Shown here: positions 11,045-22,756 of the stretch, piece by piece
Layout: every line of letters begins with the position of its first letter
Numbering within the stretch: the stretch's first letter is position 1
Assembly (NCBI RefSeq): GCF_030052815.1
Contig: NC_079507.1
Coordinates: 51,905,571-51,969,570 of the forward strand
Reading direction: 5' to 3'
Source of the DNA: Hevea brasiliensis
Lineage: Eukaryota; Streptophyta; Magnoliopsida; Malpighiales; Euphorbiaceae
Length of the DNA stretch: 64,000 bases
Notes under the pieces: generated by a model
Database searches by the model: none
What the model saw: the letters and a program-made list of their open reading frames with translations, nothing else
What the model was told of the DNA's origin: nothing
Position numbers and translations under genes: made by a program

Positions 11045-14000
11045 TGTCACACCTTACCCCTCTGTAAGGCATAACATGATCCCATAGAATACCTAATGAA
11101 CTACATCACTTCACCTACCGATAACTCATTAAGTACCCTACAAGGGATTTTAAAACAATTTTCTTACTTTTGTTAAGTGGTGAGCATTTTCTAATAGGTA
11201 ATTAGAACATTTAATTAACATTAAAACTAGTTAATATTTTTTTTTGTCCATTTTATTTCTCCGCAAATTTTATAAAAATTTTGCCAGAGTTCCGTCTGTA
11301 TTTTGAGAAAATAGTTCTTCAAATACCTGAAAAAAAGCACTTTCAAAAATTTTCTCAACCACTACTTCAATTTCACAATCAATCTCAACAATTTCTCAAA
11401 TCTCAAAATTCAACAGTCAACATTTCTCAATTTCCAAAATTCAATCATCAGTAAAATAATATCTATCAATCTCATTCAAATTAAAATAAAACATTTCCAT
11501 TCATTAAAGACAACAATCTATATATATACATCATACCAAAATCTACAGTATGAAAATTCAAACTAAATTTTATTACAACTTTATACAAACTTTGTACAAA
11601 CTGCTCAAGACCGAATTTACATGTCCATACATTTATGTGCAATACATACATCAAAAGAAATATTTACAATCAGGGTATAAATTATACCCGATAACTTCAA
11701 GCTGATAAATCCTCAATCCTCAGCAGCTCAGTCTGCTGCTCCTCTAGTCTCTATATCTGCGACAGCAATAAAAGCTATCGCTGAGTACTAGGACTCAGTG
11801 GTGCACAACATACTAAAATAATCTTTATGCAGAACTTAAATCACATTTATTCAAAAATTTGACTGAACATGAGAATTAAGTACAAATCATGCATTATGAG
11901 ATTTTAATCCCAAACAATTTCATTTTGAAGTATCAAATCACATTTCATAAAACCCACAGTTAGATCATGCCATTCGAAATAAATAGAATCTCAATAGCCA
12001 GAGGCTAAAGAGAAATCAGATCACAAGGCTAGCTAGCTCAAATATATGGATATCCATTCACATCCTCTTCTACTAGCACACCTCAACACTTCTCCAGAGA
12101 AGGAATCAAAATTCGAAACTAATTACCTCCACTAGTCATGCTAGTGAGGTGTTCAAATATATGGTCATGACACTGTGGTTTTAAAACTTATCTTAACAAT
12201 TTGCTAAACATTGTCATTTCAAATATACACAATAACCTTCAACAATTTAAATTGAAACTTCATAAATAATATCATAAATAAACTTTCACAATTCAAAGCA
12301 AAAGTAAAATACATATTTCATTCACTTAATCAATGAATTTTAAAGCATAGTGATGTTGTGCACAAACCTCAAGCGAGTCGCCTCTTGGCCTTGACTCGGT
12401 TCCTCGTATTCTTTCCCGGTATTCTTTTCAACTGAAACACACAATTTTACAGTGTTTCAGTACCATAACTTAGCATAAATCCAAAAATAAATTTAACTTC
12501 ACTTTTACCTAGCTCTAACGTGCTAAACTCGACGTTCTTGAATTTTTGTGTTTCGGGGTTACTATTCACTATACTATTCAAGTTAAATTGTTGACTTTCT
12601 AAGGCTTAATAGGTATGAGAATCCCAACTTCACCCACATACCACATTTTGGTCACTAAATTTGTTGGTTTTGGTTGTTTATTCAAATTCTAAGTCTTTTA
12701 GGAAAATTTGATAAATTTTCAGTTTTGGTGTCTAAGGTTGCATTGTTCCATTAGTCACTTTTCTGTTGGAATTTGGTAAAACTTTCTTCACAGTAAATAT
12801 TCCCTATTGTCTTAAGTTTATTCTCCTTTTTTAATCACTCCAATTGGAGTTTTGTAGCTCAAGTTATAGCCATTTGAACCATGGCTACCGGATTGGACTC
12901 AACCCAGATTTTCTGAGCAATTTTTGGTGCTGGCAGTTTTAGGTCACCAACTTGGGGTGGCCAAATGACTTGGTTAATGGCATAATTTGGGTTTGTGTTC
13001 TTCATGAAAGTTTTAGGTATATATCTCATCTAATCACTGGTAAAATTTCAGGTCATTTTGACCTGCCTAGATCAAGTTATGACCAAATGAACAAACACTG
13101 TTTATTTGGTCAGTTTGTACAGAGGCAGACTGTGATTTTTCAAGTTTGGTCAATTTGTTCACTAAGTTTTGGTCACTTTTTGGGCATGCTTCCTAAATAA
13201 AAATTGTGTCATTTAGTGTCTATTTTCATTCTCAATTGGTCTCATACCAATTGGACTTGTAAATTTTCATTTTTGGTCCTTCAAAGTTGACTTGGTCATG
13301 CTGCCAGCAGCATGACCACACTCAATCCGAATTTGGCCTTAACTCCAACCATTCCTACACACTTTATTTGGTCACAAATGACCATTTCTCACGTCAAATT
13401 AGGTCCAAAACATCATTTACATGTTTCTCACATTTTTTGTCTCTAAACCCTAATGTCCAAAACCCTAATTTACAAACTCTTGCATTTAGCTACTTTCAAA
13501 GCCTTTAATCATAACCATTCAACTAATTAAAGTTCATATACTCATTCAAACCATTCAAATCATGCAATAAACCCCCATACACATGCTGGCCGAATTTCAG
13601 CTTAGTCCCTCAACAAATTTTCTTTCCATTTTAAGTTTATTTACAAGTTAATCAAGCTAAAAATACAACAAATAAACTAATTTTGCATCTTAAATCACTA
13701 ACCTTGTCAGGTGTCTTTAAGCTTTCCTTTTTTCTTCTTTTTTTTATGACCAATCTCCTTCTCAAGTGACTAGAACAAGTTTTTATGAAGCAATTATGGG
13801 AGAAGTTGAAGTTTAGTAAGGATTTCAAAGCTTGGATACAAGCTTCAATGGAGGTATTTTAATGGAGATGAGAGGGAGAGTGAGGGCAGCTTGAAGAAGA
13901 CCTTTTATCTTTTTTTTTTTCTTTCTTTTCTTTTTGTTTTTATGTTTTTAGGAAGACCAAAAATCTAATTAATTAAATATATTAATTATTATTCTTATGG

Positions 14001-14032
14001 CATCATGCATGATGTCATGCATGATGTCATCA
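14001..14032. promoter_or_regulatory. Tandem GATGTCATGCAT repeat in LTR 1
   Basis: The unit CATGATGTCATG is repeated nearly head to tail, giving a near-palindromic stretch with several TGATGTCA cores. It recurs in LTR 2 (22361-22390) and LTR 3 (27713-27743) and, in looser form, in the old LTR at 3126. A bZIP-type enhancer role is inference. Confidence 0.45.
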
Positions 14033-14340
14033 CCTTTTTAACTTTTTCATTTTTTTTTTCTATTAGTTCTTTAATTTAATTCTCGATTCTGAAATTTTCT
14101 TTTCTCCGATTTTATTTGACAGTTAGGTCAGGAGTTAGCTCTCAGGGTCAATTGACTAAATTGCCCCTCGTCAGTTCATCCCGGTTTTACAATTAATTTA
14201 ATATTTCTTCCGGCTCCCTGACCTAATTATTTGACTGGCTTAATAGTTCTTTTTCGTGATTTTCTCCTTTCCACTGTGTTTATAATATTCCTAAGGACCG
14301 CAGCGTAACATTTTACGGTTCGAAATTTGAGTTTAAAATG

Positions 14341-14398
14341 ACTTCGCAGTCCTTCCCGAGAAGGTCACCCATCGCTGTGACTCTCGGCTCGTTTAACT
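14341..14398 (-). promoter_or_regulatory. 5S rRNA-like block in array LTR 1
   Basis: Minus strand: AGTTAAACGAGC, then CGAGAGT, then GATGGGTGACCT and CGGGAAGG. Plant 5S rRNA has AGTTAAGCGTGC, GCGAGAGT, GATGGGTGACCT and TGGGAAGT in that order, with a few bases more between the first two. A TATAAATA box lies about 20 bp upstream (minus strand 14425 to 14418), so a pol II start might fall within or just after the block. Confidence 0.65.
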
Positions 14399-14570
14399 TC
14401 TTATGTTCTGTTTTTCTTATTTATACTTAACTAATTGGCAATTACTAATTATTTGTGTTTATAGCTTATCTAGTTATCTTAAGTGTGATTCTAATCCCCT
14501 TAATTGTCCAGACCGACACTGGTTACCGGAATAGTGAAATATACCAGGCTATACAAATAGGAGTGTTACA

Positions 14571-14589
14571 ATTCTCCCCTCCTTAAAAT
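14571..14589 (-). other. Polypurine tract of array unit 1
   Basis: The minus strand reads TTTTAAGGAGGGGAGAAT directly before the LTR start TGTAACACTCC. This is the priming site for plus-strand DNA synthesis. Confidence 0.85.
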
Positions 14590-14617
14590 AAATTTCGTCT
14601 CGAAATTTTACCTAGTA

Positions 14618-16053
14618 TCAATCTCTGAACAGCTGTGGGTGCTGTCTCCTCATGTCCTCCTCTCATTCCCAAGTAGCCTTCTGGCCCGAATGATGGTTCC
14701 ACATCACTTTTACCAATGGTATCTGCTTGTTCCGTAGCTGCTTCACCTCATAAGCCAGAATCTCTATGGGTTCTTCTTCATATGTGAGGTCTGGATTTAC
14801 TTCAATTTCCTCTACTGGTAGTACATGAGATGAGTTTGATCGATACCTCCTCAATATAGACACATGGAAGACATTATGTATCTTCTCCAACTCTGGAGGT
14901 AGTGCCAAACGATATGCCAAAGGACCCACTCTTTCCAGAACCTCATATGGCCCAATGAAACGAGGACTCAGTTTCCCCTTTCTGCCGAATCTCATAATTC
15001 TCTTCCAAGGAGAAACCTTGAGGAAAACTTTCTCTCCCACTGCATACTCAATATCCCTTCTCTTCAGATCAATGTAGGACTTCTGACGGTCTGATGCAGT
15101 CTTAAGTCGATCTCTGATCACCCTAATCTTCTCCTCAGTTTGCTGAATAATTTCGGGTCTAATCATCTTTCTTTCACCCGCGTCAACCCAACATAACGGG
15201 GTTCTACATTTTCTGCCATACAAAGCTTCATATGGAGGCATCCCAATGCTTGATTGGTAGCTATTGTTGTAAGCAAACTCAATCAAAGGCAAGTGTGTAT
15301 CCCAACTGCCCTCAAACTCAATCACACAAGCCCGTAGCATGTCCTCCAAGATCTGAATTACCCTCTTAGATTGACCATCTGTCTGTGGCTGGAATGCAGT
15401 ACTGAAGTTCAATCTAGTTCCTAGGGCTCTCTGAAGACTACCCCAGAATCTAGAAGTGAACCTAGGATCTCTGTCTGATACGATGGATACTGGCACTCCA
15501 TGTAGTCTCACAATCTCATCAATGTACAACCTGGCCAATCTTTCTAAACTGTAGCCCATCCAAACTGGCAGAAAATGAGCAGACTTGGTCAGTCTATCAA
15601 TAATGACCCATACTGCATCATGACTCTTCTGTGTCCTCGGAAGTCCCATCACAAAATCCATCGTTATTCTTTCCCATTTCCATTCTGGTACTGGCAGTGG
15701 ATGTAACAACCCAGCGGGTACTTGATGCTCTGCCTTCACTTGCTGACAAGTTAGGCATTTGGATACAAACTCTGCCACATCCCTTTTCATACCCATCCAC
15801 CAGTAATGCTCCTTTAGCCCTCTATACATTTTTGCGCCACCAGGGTGCATGGCAAAAGGAGACTCATGTGCTTTCTTCAAAATGATCTGCCTCAAATCAA
15901 CTCTATTAGGAACACACATTCTGCCCTGGTGTAGCAATAGACCATCATCTCTTATTGAGAATTCTGGTTTCTTGCCCTGCCAAACTTCTTCTAATAATTT
16001 CTGATACTTCTGGTCATTCTGAGCAGCCATTTTGATCTCATCAATCAACACTG
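14618..16053 (-). pseudogene. Gypsy integrase and chromodomain, array unit 1
   Basis: The minus-strand protein starts near LIDEIKMAAQ and carries the HHCC zinc-binding region (HESPFAMHPGG ... CLTCQQVK), the DDE core ([30 protein letters not shown]) and a C-terminal chromodomain-like part (LVKVMWNHHSG). The catalytic Glu expected in GQSER is Lys here. A TGA (from CGA) truncates the C-terminus after KATWE; without it the frame would run about 15 codons further to a stop at 14618-14620. A TAG separates it from the RNase H part. About 480 residues remain; gag, protease and reverse transcriptase are absent. The chromodomain places it among the chromoviruses. Confidence 0.9.
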
Positions 16054-16420
16054 GCTGTACATCCTATGCAACTGCTGTCTGCCCCTCATCATTAATCTTA
16101 AAGCTGGCATGTAATGATCTCAACTCATATACCATAGAGAAAGGAGTAACCCATAGACTTGCCATAGTCTTACGACTTAAGGCATCAGCCACAACATTAG
16201 CTTTCCCTGGCTGATAGTCTATCAGACAATCATAGTCTTTTATCAATTCTAACCATCCCCTCTGTCTCAAATTCAACTCCTTCTGAGTGTCCAAATACTT
16301 TAAACTCTTATGATCTGTGTAGATGTAACACTTTTCCCCATATAAATAGTGTCTCCAGATCTTAAGAGCAAACACTATAGCTGCAAGCTCCAAATCATGT
16401 GCCGGATAATCACTAAAACA
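16054..16420 (-). pseudogene. Gypsy RNase H remnant, array unit 1
   Basis: It reads [27 protein letters not shown] and [13 protein letters not shown], the C-terminal RNase H region of Ty3/gypsy pol. It begins exactly where LTR 2 ends (16420/16421), with no primer-binding site, gag, protease or reverse transcriptase between. The TAG after GQTAVA is shared with unit 2, so this break predates the duplication of the unit. Confidence 0.9.
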
Positions 16421-17877
16421 TGTCACACCTTACCCCTCTGTAAGGCATAACATGATCCCGTAGAATACCTAATGAACTACCGCACTTCACCTACCGATAA
16501 CTCATTAAGTACACTACAAGGGATTTTAAAACAATTTTCTTACTTTTGTTAAGTGGTGAGCATTTTCTAATAGGTAATTATAACATTTAATTAACATTAA
16601 AACTAGTTAATATTTTTTTTTGTCCATTTTATTTCTCCGCAAATTTTATAAAAATTTTGCCAGAGTTTCGTCTGTATTTTGAGAAAATAGTTTTTCAAAT
16701 ACCTGAAAAAAAGAACTTCCAAAAATTTTCTCAACCACTACTTCAATTTCACAATCAATCTCAACAATTTCTCAAATCTCAAAATTCAACAGTCAACATT
16801 TCTCAATTTCCAAAATTAATCATCAGTAAAATAATATCTATCAATCTCATTCAAATTAAAATAAAACATTTCCATTCATTAAAGACAACAATCTATATAT
16901 ATACATCATACCAAAATCTACAGCATGAAAATTCAAACTAAATTTTATTACAACTTTATACAAACTTTGTACAAACTGCTCAAGACCGAATTTACATGTC
17001 CATACATTTATGTGCAATACATACATCAAAAGAAATATTTACAATCAGGGTATAAATTATACCCGATAACTTCAAGCTGATAAATCCTCAATCCTTAGCA
17101 GCTCAGTCTGCTGCTCCTCTAGTCTTTATATCTGCGACAGCAATAAAAGCTATCACTGAGTACTAGGACTCAGTGGTGCACAACATACTAAAATAATCTT
17201 TATGCAGAACTTAAATCACATTTATTCAAAAATTTAATTGAACATGAGAATTAAATACAAATCATGCATTATGAGATTTTAATCCCAAACAATTTCATTT
17301 TGAAGTATCAAATCACATTTCATAAAACCCACAGTTAGATCATGCCATTCGAAACAAATAGAATCTCAATAGCCAAAGGCTAAAGAGAAATCACATCACA
17401 AGGCTAGCTAGCTCAAATATATGGATATCCATTCACATCCTCTTCTACTGGCACACCTCAACACTTCTCCAGAGAAGGAATCAAAATTCGAAACTAATTA
17501 CCTCCACTAGTCATGCTAGTGAGGTGTTTAAATATATGGTCATGACACTGTGGTTTCAAAACTTATCTTAACAATTTGCTAAACATTGTCATTTCAAATA
17601 TACACAATAACCTTCAACAATTTAAATTGAAACTTCATAAATAATATCACAAATAAACTTTCACAATTCAAAGCAAAAGTAAAATACATATTTCATTCAC
17701 TTAATCAATGAATTTTAAAGCATAGTGATATTGTGCACAAACCTTAAGCGAGTCGCCTCTTGGCCTTGACTCGGTTCCTCGGATTCTTTCCCGGTATTCT
17801 TTTCAACTGAAACACACAATTTTACAGTGTTTCAGTATCATAACTTAGCATAAATGCAAAAATAAATTTAACTTCAC

Positions 17878-17887
17878 TTTTACCTAG
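17878..17887. other. LINE target-site duplication TTTTACCTAG (left)
   Basis: The ten bases recur at 20862-20871. LTR 1 and LTR 3 have a single copy at the matching point. Confidence 0.93.
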
Positions 17888-18590
17888 CATAATAGTGGAA
17901 CAGAACACAAGATAGATATAGAAAATAATAGAAGATATCATAGAAGGAGACCAATTAGGAAGGAGCAGGATAGGAGGAGGATCAGGGTTGGTACTTGGAA
18001 TGTTGGATCACTTACAGGAAAATTAATGGAGCTTGTGGATACCTTGGAAAGGAGAAGGGTGAATATTGCTTGCATTCAGGAGACTAAATGGGTAGGAGAG
18101 AAAAGTAAGGAAGTGGGTAATTCAGGCTACAAACTGTGGTTTACCGAAAAGGAGAGAAATAAGAACGGAGTGGGTATAATCATAGACAGAACATTGAAAG
18201 ACGCAGTAGTAGCTGTGAAAAGAGTAGGAGATAGAATTATACTAGTAAAGCTAGTACTAGAAGGAGAAACAATAAATATAGTTAGTGCTTATGCCCCACA
18301 AATAGGACTAGACAGTGAGAGTAAACAAAGGTTTTGGGAAGATATGGATGATTTAATGCAAAGCATACCGAATGAAGAGAATGTTTTCATTGGTGGAGAT
18401 TTGAATGGACATGTAGGAAGTGATAGGCAAGGTTATGAAAATGTTCATGGAGGTTTTGGTTTTGGCAATGAAATGAGGAGGAAAAAGCATCCTGGATTTT
18501 GCTATGGCATACGACCTAATACTAGCAAATACCTACTTTATAAAAAGAGAGTCACATTTAGTGACTTTCAAAAGTGGGCAACATAGAAGC
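17888..18590 (+). pseudogene. LINE AP endonuclease, N-terminal part
   Basis: The frame is open from the insertion edge and contains RVGTWNVGSLTGK, IQETKW (catalytic Glu), IVSAYAPQ and FIGGDLNGHVG (GDLN motif). A start at the ATG at 18026 would cut off the TWN motif, so the true start lay upstream and is lost. A one-base loss near 18478-18486 shifts the frame; the domain continues in the next frame. Confidence 0.85.
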
Positions 18591-19045
18591 CAAATCGACT
18601 TCCTCTTAATCAGAAAGACAAATAGAGCTCTATGCAAGGATTGCAAGGTCATTCCAGGAGAGGCTTTAACAAGTCAACATAGGTTGGTGGTCTTGGATGT
18701 CAAGTTTAGGAACAATTCAAGTAAGGTTAGAAGAAATAGTGTAGCTCGAACAAAGTGGTGGGAGTTCAAAGGAGTAAAGCAAGTGAAGTTCAAAAATGAG
18801 CTTCTCGAGTCCGAAGTATGGAAGCTAGATATGGAGGCCAATGATATGTGGATACAGATGGCATCAAAGATTAGAGAAGTAGCTAGAAAAGTACTTGGAG
18901 AGTCTAAAGGACATGGACCACCCTCAAAAGAGAGATGGTGGTGGAATGAGGAAGTACAAAAGGCGTTGAAGAGAAAATTGGAATGGTATAAGAAATTACC
19001 TAAATGTGATAATAATGAGGCATATGAACAGACAAGATAGCAAAG
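18487..19045 (+). pseudogene. LINE endonuclease C-terminus and linker, shifted frame
   Basis: It continues with SILDFAMAYDL, FKSGQHRSQIDFLLI (the final catalytic Asp region) and SQHRLVVLD, followed by the basic linker seen in RTE proteins. A second frameshift near 19036-19060 moves the protein into the frame of the reverse transcriptase. Confidence 0.82.
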
Positions 19046-20832
19046 AAAGAGGCAAAAAGGCGCTTAGTCAAGCAAGAGCACAGGCCTTTGAAAAGTTATA
19101 TGAGAAACTTGGAACTAAAGAAGTGGAGAAAGATATTTATAGATTAGCAAGGAGTAGAGAAAGGAAATGTCAAGATCTCAATCAAGTTAGGTGCATTAAG
19201 GATAAAGAAGGAAAAGTGTTGGTGAAAGATGAGGACATTAAAGAAAGATGGAGAAATTATTTTAATGATCTCTTTAATAATAGTCAAAATGGTAATAGCG
19301 TGAATATAGATTATAGAACAATAGAAAAGAATGTAAATTATACTAGAAGGATTCGATCTTTAGAAGTAAAGGAAGCACTTAAGAGAATGAAAGTGGGTAA
19401 AGCCTGTGGACCCGATGAAATACCAATTGAAGTGTGGAAGTATTTGGGAGATATGGGAGTGGCATGGTTAACTAAATTATTTAATAAGATTCTAAACTCA
19501 AAGAAAATGCCTGATGAATGGAGGAAGAGTATTTTAGTACCTATTTTTAAAAATAAGGGAGACATACAGAGTTGCTCAAACTATAGGGGAATTAAACTCA
19601 TGAGCCATACTATGAAGTTGTGGGAGAGAGTTGTGGAGCATCGACTACGTCATGATACTTCTATCTCTCTCAATCAATTTGGTTTCATGCTCGGTCGTTC
19701 AATTATGGAAGCGATCTTTCTCATTAGAAGCTTGATGGAGAAATATAGAGATGTGAAGAAAGATCTACACATGGTTTTTATTGATTTGGAGAAGGCTTAT
19801 GATAGTGTTCCAAGAGAGATCTTATGGAATGTGTTAGAACAAAAGAGGGTATCTATTAGGTACATACAAGTATTGAAAGATATGTATGAAGGAGCAACTA
19901 CTATTGTGCGCACAGTGGGAGGGGACACAAGTGATTTTCCGATCTCAATTGGATTACACCAAGGATCAGCCATAAGCCCTTACCTTTTTACATTAGTTTT
20001 AGATGAACTGACGAAACATATACAAGAGAGTGTTCCTTGGTGCATGATGTTTGCGGATGATATTGTTCTGATAGATGAGACACGAGAAGGAGTCAATAGG
20101 AAGCTAGAACTTTGGAGAAGTACTCTAGAGTCAAAGGGTTTTAAGTTAAGTAGAACGAAGACAGAATACATGCATTGCAAGTTCAGTGAAGGCCAAACTG
20201 GTGATAGGGAAGGAGTTAGTTTGAATGGGGTGGTATTGTCCCAAAGTAATCAGTTTAAATATCTAGGCTCAGTCCTTCAAGTAGATGGGGGATGTGAGGA
20301 GGATGTTAGTCATAGGATTAAAGCCGGATGGTTGAAGTGGAGACGTGCCACGGGAGTTTTATGTGATCGTAAGATTCCCAATAAATTAAAAGGAAAATTT
20401 TACCGTACAGCCATACAACCGGCTATGTTATATGGTAGTGAGTGTTGGGCACTGAAAGAGTCGTATGCATCTAAGATAAGAGTTGCAGAGATGAGAATGT
20501 TAAGGTGGATGAGTGGCCATACTAGACTGGATAAAGTCCGTAATGAGAGTATCAGAGAAAAGGTAGGAGTGGTGCCAATTGAAGATAAGTTGAGAGAAGG
20601 GAGATTGAGGTGGTTTGGTCATGTGAAGCGTAGACATACGGAGGCTCCAGTTAGACTAGTAGAGCACATTAGGTTAGAGGATAGAAAGAAAAAAAGGGGT
20701 AGACCTAAATTAACTTGGAGGAGAGTAGTACAACGTGACTTAGAAGCATTACACATTTCTGAAGATTTAACCCAAAATCGTTCAGAGTGGAAAAAGCGAA
20801 TCCATATAGCCGACCCCAAATTTTTGGGATAA
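19040..20832 (+). pseudogene. LINE reverse transcriptase (RTE type)
   Basis: About 590 residues in one frame. In order: GKACGPDEIPIEVWKYLG, ILVPIFKNKGD, NYRGIKLMSH, FGFMLGRS, FIDLEKAYDSVPRE, HQGSAISPYLF, MFADDIVLI (the [Y/F]ADD catalytic motif), then a thumb and a C-terminal HTRLDKVRN...GRLRWFGHVKRR region. All catalytic motifs are present and the frame ends with a stop at 20830-20832. The domain itself looks intact but is cut off from its endonuclease by frameshift. The normal role is target-primed reverse transcription. Confidence 0.93.
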
Positions 20833-20861
20833 AGGCTTAGTTTGAGTTGAGTTGAGTTGAG

Positions 20862-20871
20862 TTTTACCTAG
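20862..20871. other. LINE target-site duplication TTTTACCTAG (right)
   Basis: Matches 17878-17887 exactly and follows the (TTGAG)n tail. Confidence 0.93.
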
Positions 20872-22360
20872 CTCTAACATGCTAAACTCGACGTTCTTGA
20901 ATTTTTGTGTTTCGGGGTTACTATTCACTACACTATTCAAGTTAAATTGTTGACTTTCTAAGGTTTAATAGGTATGAGAATCCCAACTTCACCCACATAC
21001 CACATTTTGGTCACTAAATTTGTTGGTTTTGGTTATTTATTCAAATTCTAAGTCTTTTAGGCAAATTTGATAAATTTTCAGTTTTGGTGTCTAAGGTTGC
21101 ATTGTTCCATTAGTCACTTTTCTGTTGGAATTTGATAAAACTTTCTTCACAGTAAATATTCCCTATTGTCTTAAGTTTATTCTCCTTTTTTAATCACTCC
21201 AATTGGAGTTTTGTAGCTCAAGTTATAGCCATTTGAACCATGACTGCCGGATTGGACTCAACCCAGATTTTCTGGGCAATTTTTGGTGCTGGCAGTTTTA
21301 GGTCACCAACTTAGGGTGGCCAAATGACTTGGTTAATGGCATAATTTGGGTTTGTGTTCTTCATGAAAGTTTTAGGTATATATCTCATCTAACAACTTGT
21401 AAAATTTCAGGTCATTTTGACCTGCCTAGCTCAAGTTATGACCAAATGAAGAAACACTATTCATTTGGTCACTTTGTACAGAGGCAGACTGTGATTTTTC
21501 AAGTTTGATCAATTTGTTCACTAAGTTTTGGTCACTTTTTAGGCATGCTTCCTAAATAAAAATTGTGTCATTTAGTGTCTATTTTCATTCCCAATTGGTC
21601 TTATACCAATTGGACTTGTAAATTTTCATTTTTGGTCCTTCAAAGTTGACTTGGTCATGCTGCCAGCAGCATGACCACACTCAATCCGAATTTGGCCTTA
21701 ACTCCAACCATTCCTACACACTTTATTTGGTCACAAATGACCATTTCTCACTTCAAATTAGGTCCAAAACATCATTTACAAGTTTCTCACATTTTTGGTC
21801 TCTAAACCCTAATGTCCAAAACCCTAATTCACAAACTCTTGCATTTAGCTACTTTCAAAGCCTTTAATCATAACCATTCAACTAATTAAAGTTCATATAC
21901 CCATTCAAACCATTTAAATCATGCAATAAACCCCCATACACATGCTGGCTGAATTTCAGCTTAGTCCCTCAATAAATTTTCTTTTCATTTTAAGTTTATT
22001 TATAAGTTAATCAATCTAAAAATACAACAAATAAACTAATTTTGCATCTTGAATCACTAACCTTGTTGGGTGTCTTTAAGCTTTCCTTTCTTCTTCTTTC
22101 TTTTATGACCAATCTCCTTCTCAAGTGACTAGAACAAGTTTTTATGAAGCAATTATGGGAGAAGTTAAAGTTTAGTAAGGATTTCAAAGCTTGGATACAA
22201 GCTTCAATGGAGGTATTTTAATGGAGATGAGCGGGAGAGTGAGGGTGGCTTGATAAAGACCTTTTATCTTTTTTTTTTCTTTCTTTTCTTTTTGTTTTTA
22301 TGTTTTTAGGAAGACCAAAAATCTAATTAATTAAATATATTAATTATTATTTTTATGGCA

Positions 22361-22390
22361 TTATGCATGATGTCATGCATGATGTCATCA
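22361..22390. promoter_or_regulatory. Tandem GATGTCATGCAT repeat in LTR 2
   Basis: Same motif and position as 14001-14032, with one substitution in the left unit. Confidence 0.45.
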
Positions 22391-22698
22391 CCTTTTTAAC
22401 TTTTTCATTTTTTTTTTGTATTAGTTCTTTAATTTAATTCTCGATTCCGAAATTTTCTTTTCTCCGATTTTATTTGACAGTTAGGTCAGGAGTCAACTCT
22501 CAGGGTCAATTGACCAAATTGGCCCTCGTTGGTTCATCCCGGTTTACAATTAATTCAATATTTCTTCCGGCTCCCTGACCTAATTATTTGACTGGCTTAA
22601 CAATTCTTTTTCGTGATTTTCTCTTTTCCACTGTGTTTATAATAGTCCTAAGGACCGCAGCGTTATATTTTACGGTTCGAAATTTGAGTTTAAAACTA

Positions 22699-22756
22699 CT
22701 TCGCAGTCCTTCCCAAGAAGGTCACCCATCGCTGTGACTCTCGGCTCGTTTAACTT
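22699..22756 (-). promoter_or_regulatory. 5S rRNA-like block in array LTR 2
   Basis: Same as 14341-14398 on the minus strand (AGTTAAACGAGC ... GATGGGTGACC), with the final block reading TTGGGAAGG. Confidence 0.62.

Larger units (their letters stand above)
11045..14570 (-). repeat. Array LTR 1 (3526 bp)
   Basis: A complete LTR from TGTCACACC to GAGTGTTACA. In the minus (element) sense it is the 3' LTR of the left unit, because a polypurine tract lies directly to its right. Landmarks include the terminal CCTTAC/GTAAGG palindrome, a TTTGGTC-rich centre, a GATGTCAT repeat (14001-14032), the 5S-like block (14341-14398) and, on the minus strand, a TATAAATA box at 14418-14425. It differs from array LTRs 2 and 3 at scattered single bases. 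Confidence 0.95.
17888..20861 (+). mobile_element. RTE-clade LINE, slightly 5'-truncated, 2974 bp
   Basis: A non-LTR retrotransposon with an AP-type endonuclease then reverse transcriptase, ending with CCCCAAATTTTTGGGAT and a (TTGAG)n-type 3' tail (20841-20860). That 3' end and the domain order are typical of plant RTE elements. The element is flanked by a 10 bp TSD. The reading frame is open from the first inserted base, which shows that the 5' end is cut inside or just before the coding region. It sits in the middle LTR only, so it inserted after the three-LTR array formed. Two frameshifts make it inactive. Confidence 0.93.

Noticed and set aside
13287..13508. 73-codon frame conserved at 13287, 21646 and 27013
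   Set aside because: It is conserved only because it lies in three copies of the same LTR; no sign of protein selection.
14341..14398. A genuine 5S rRNA gene
   Set aside because: Only the 3' half of 5S is recognisable, several bases are missing between the blocks, and it always lies inside an LTR.
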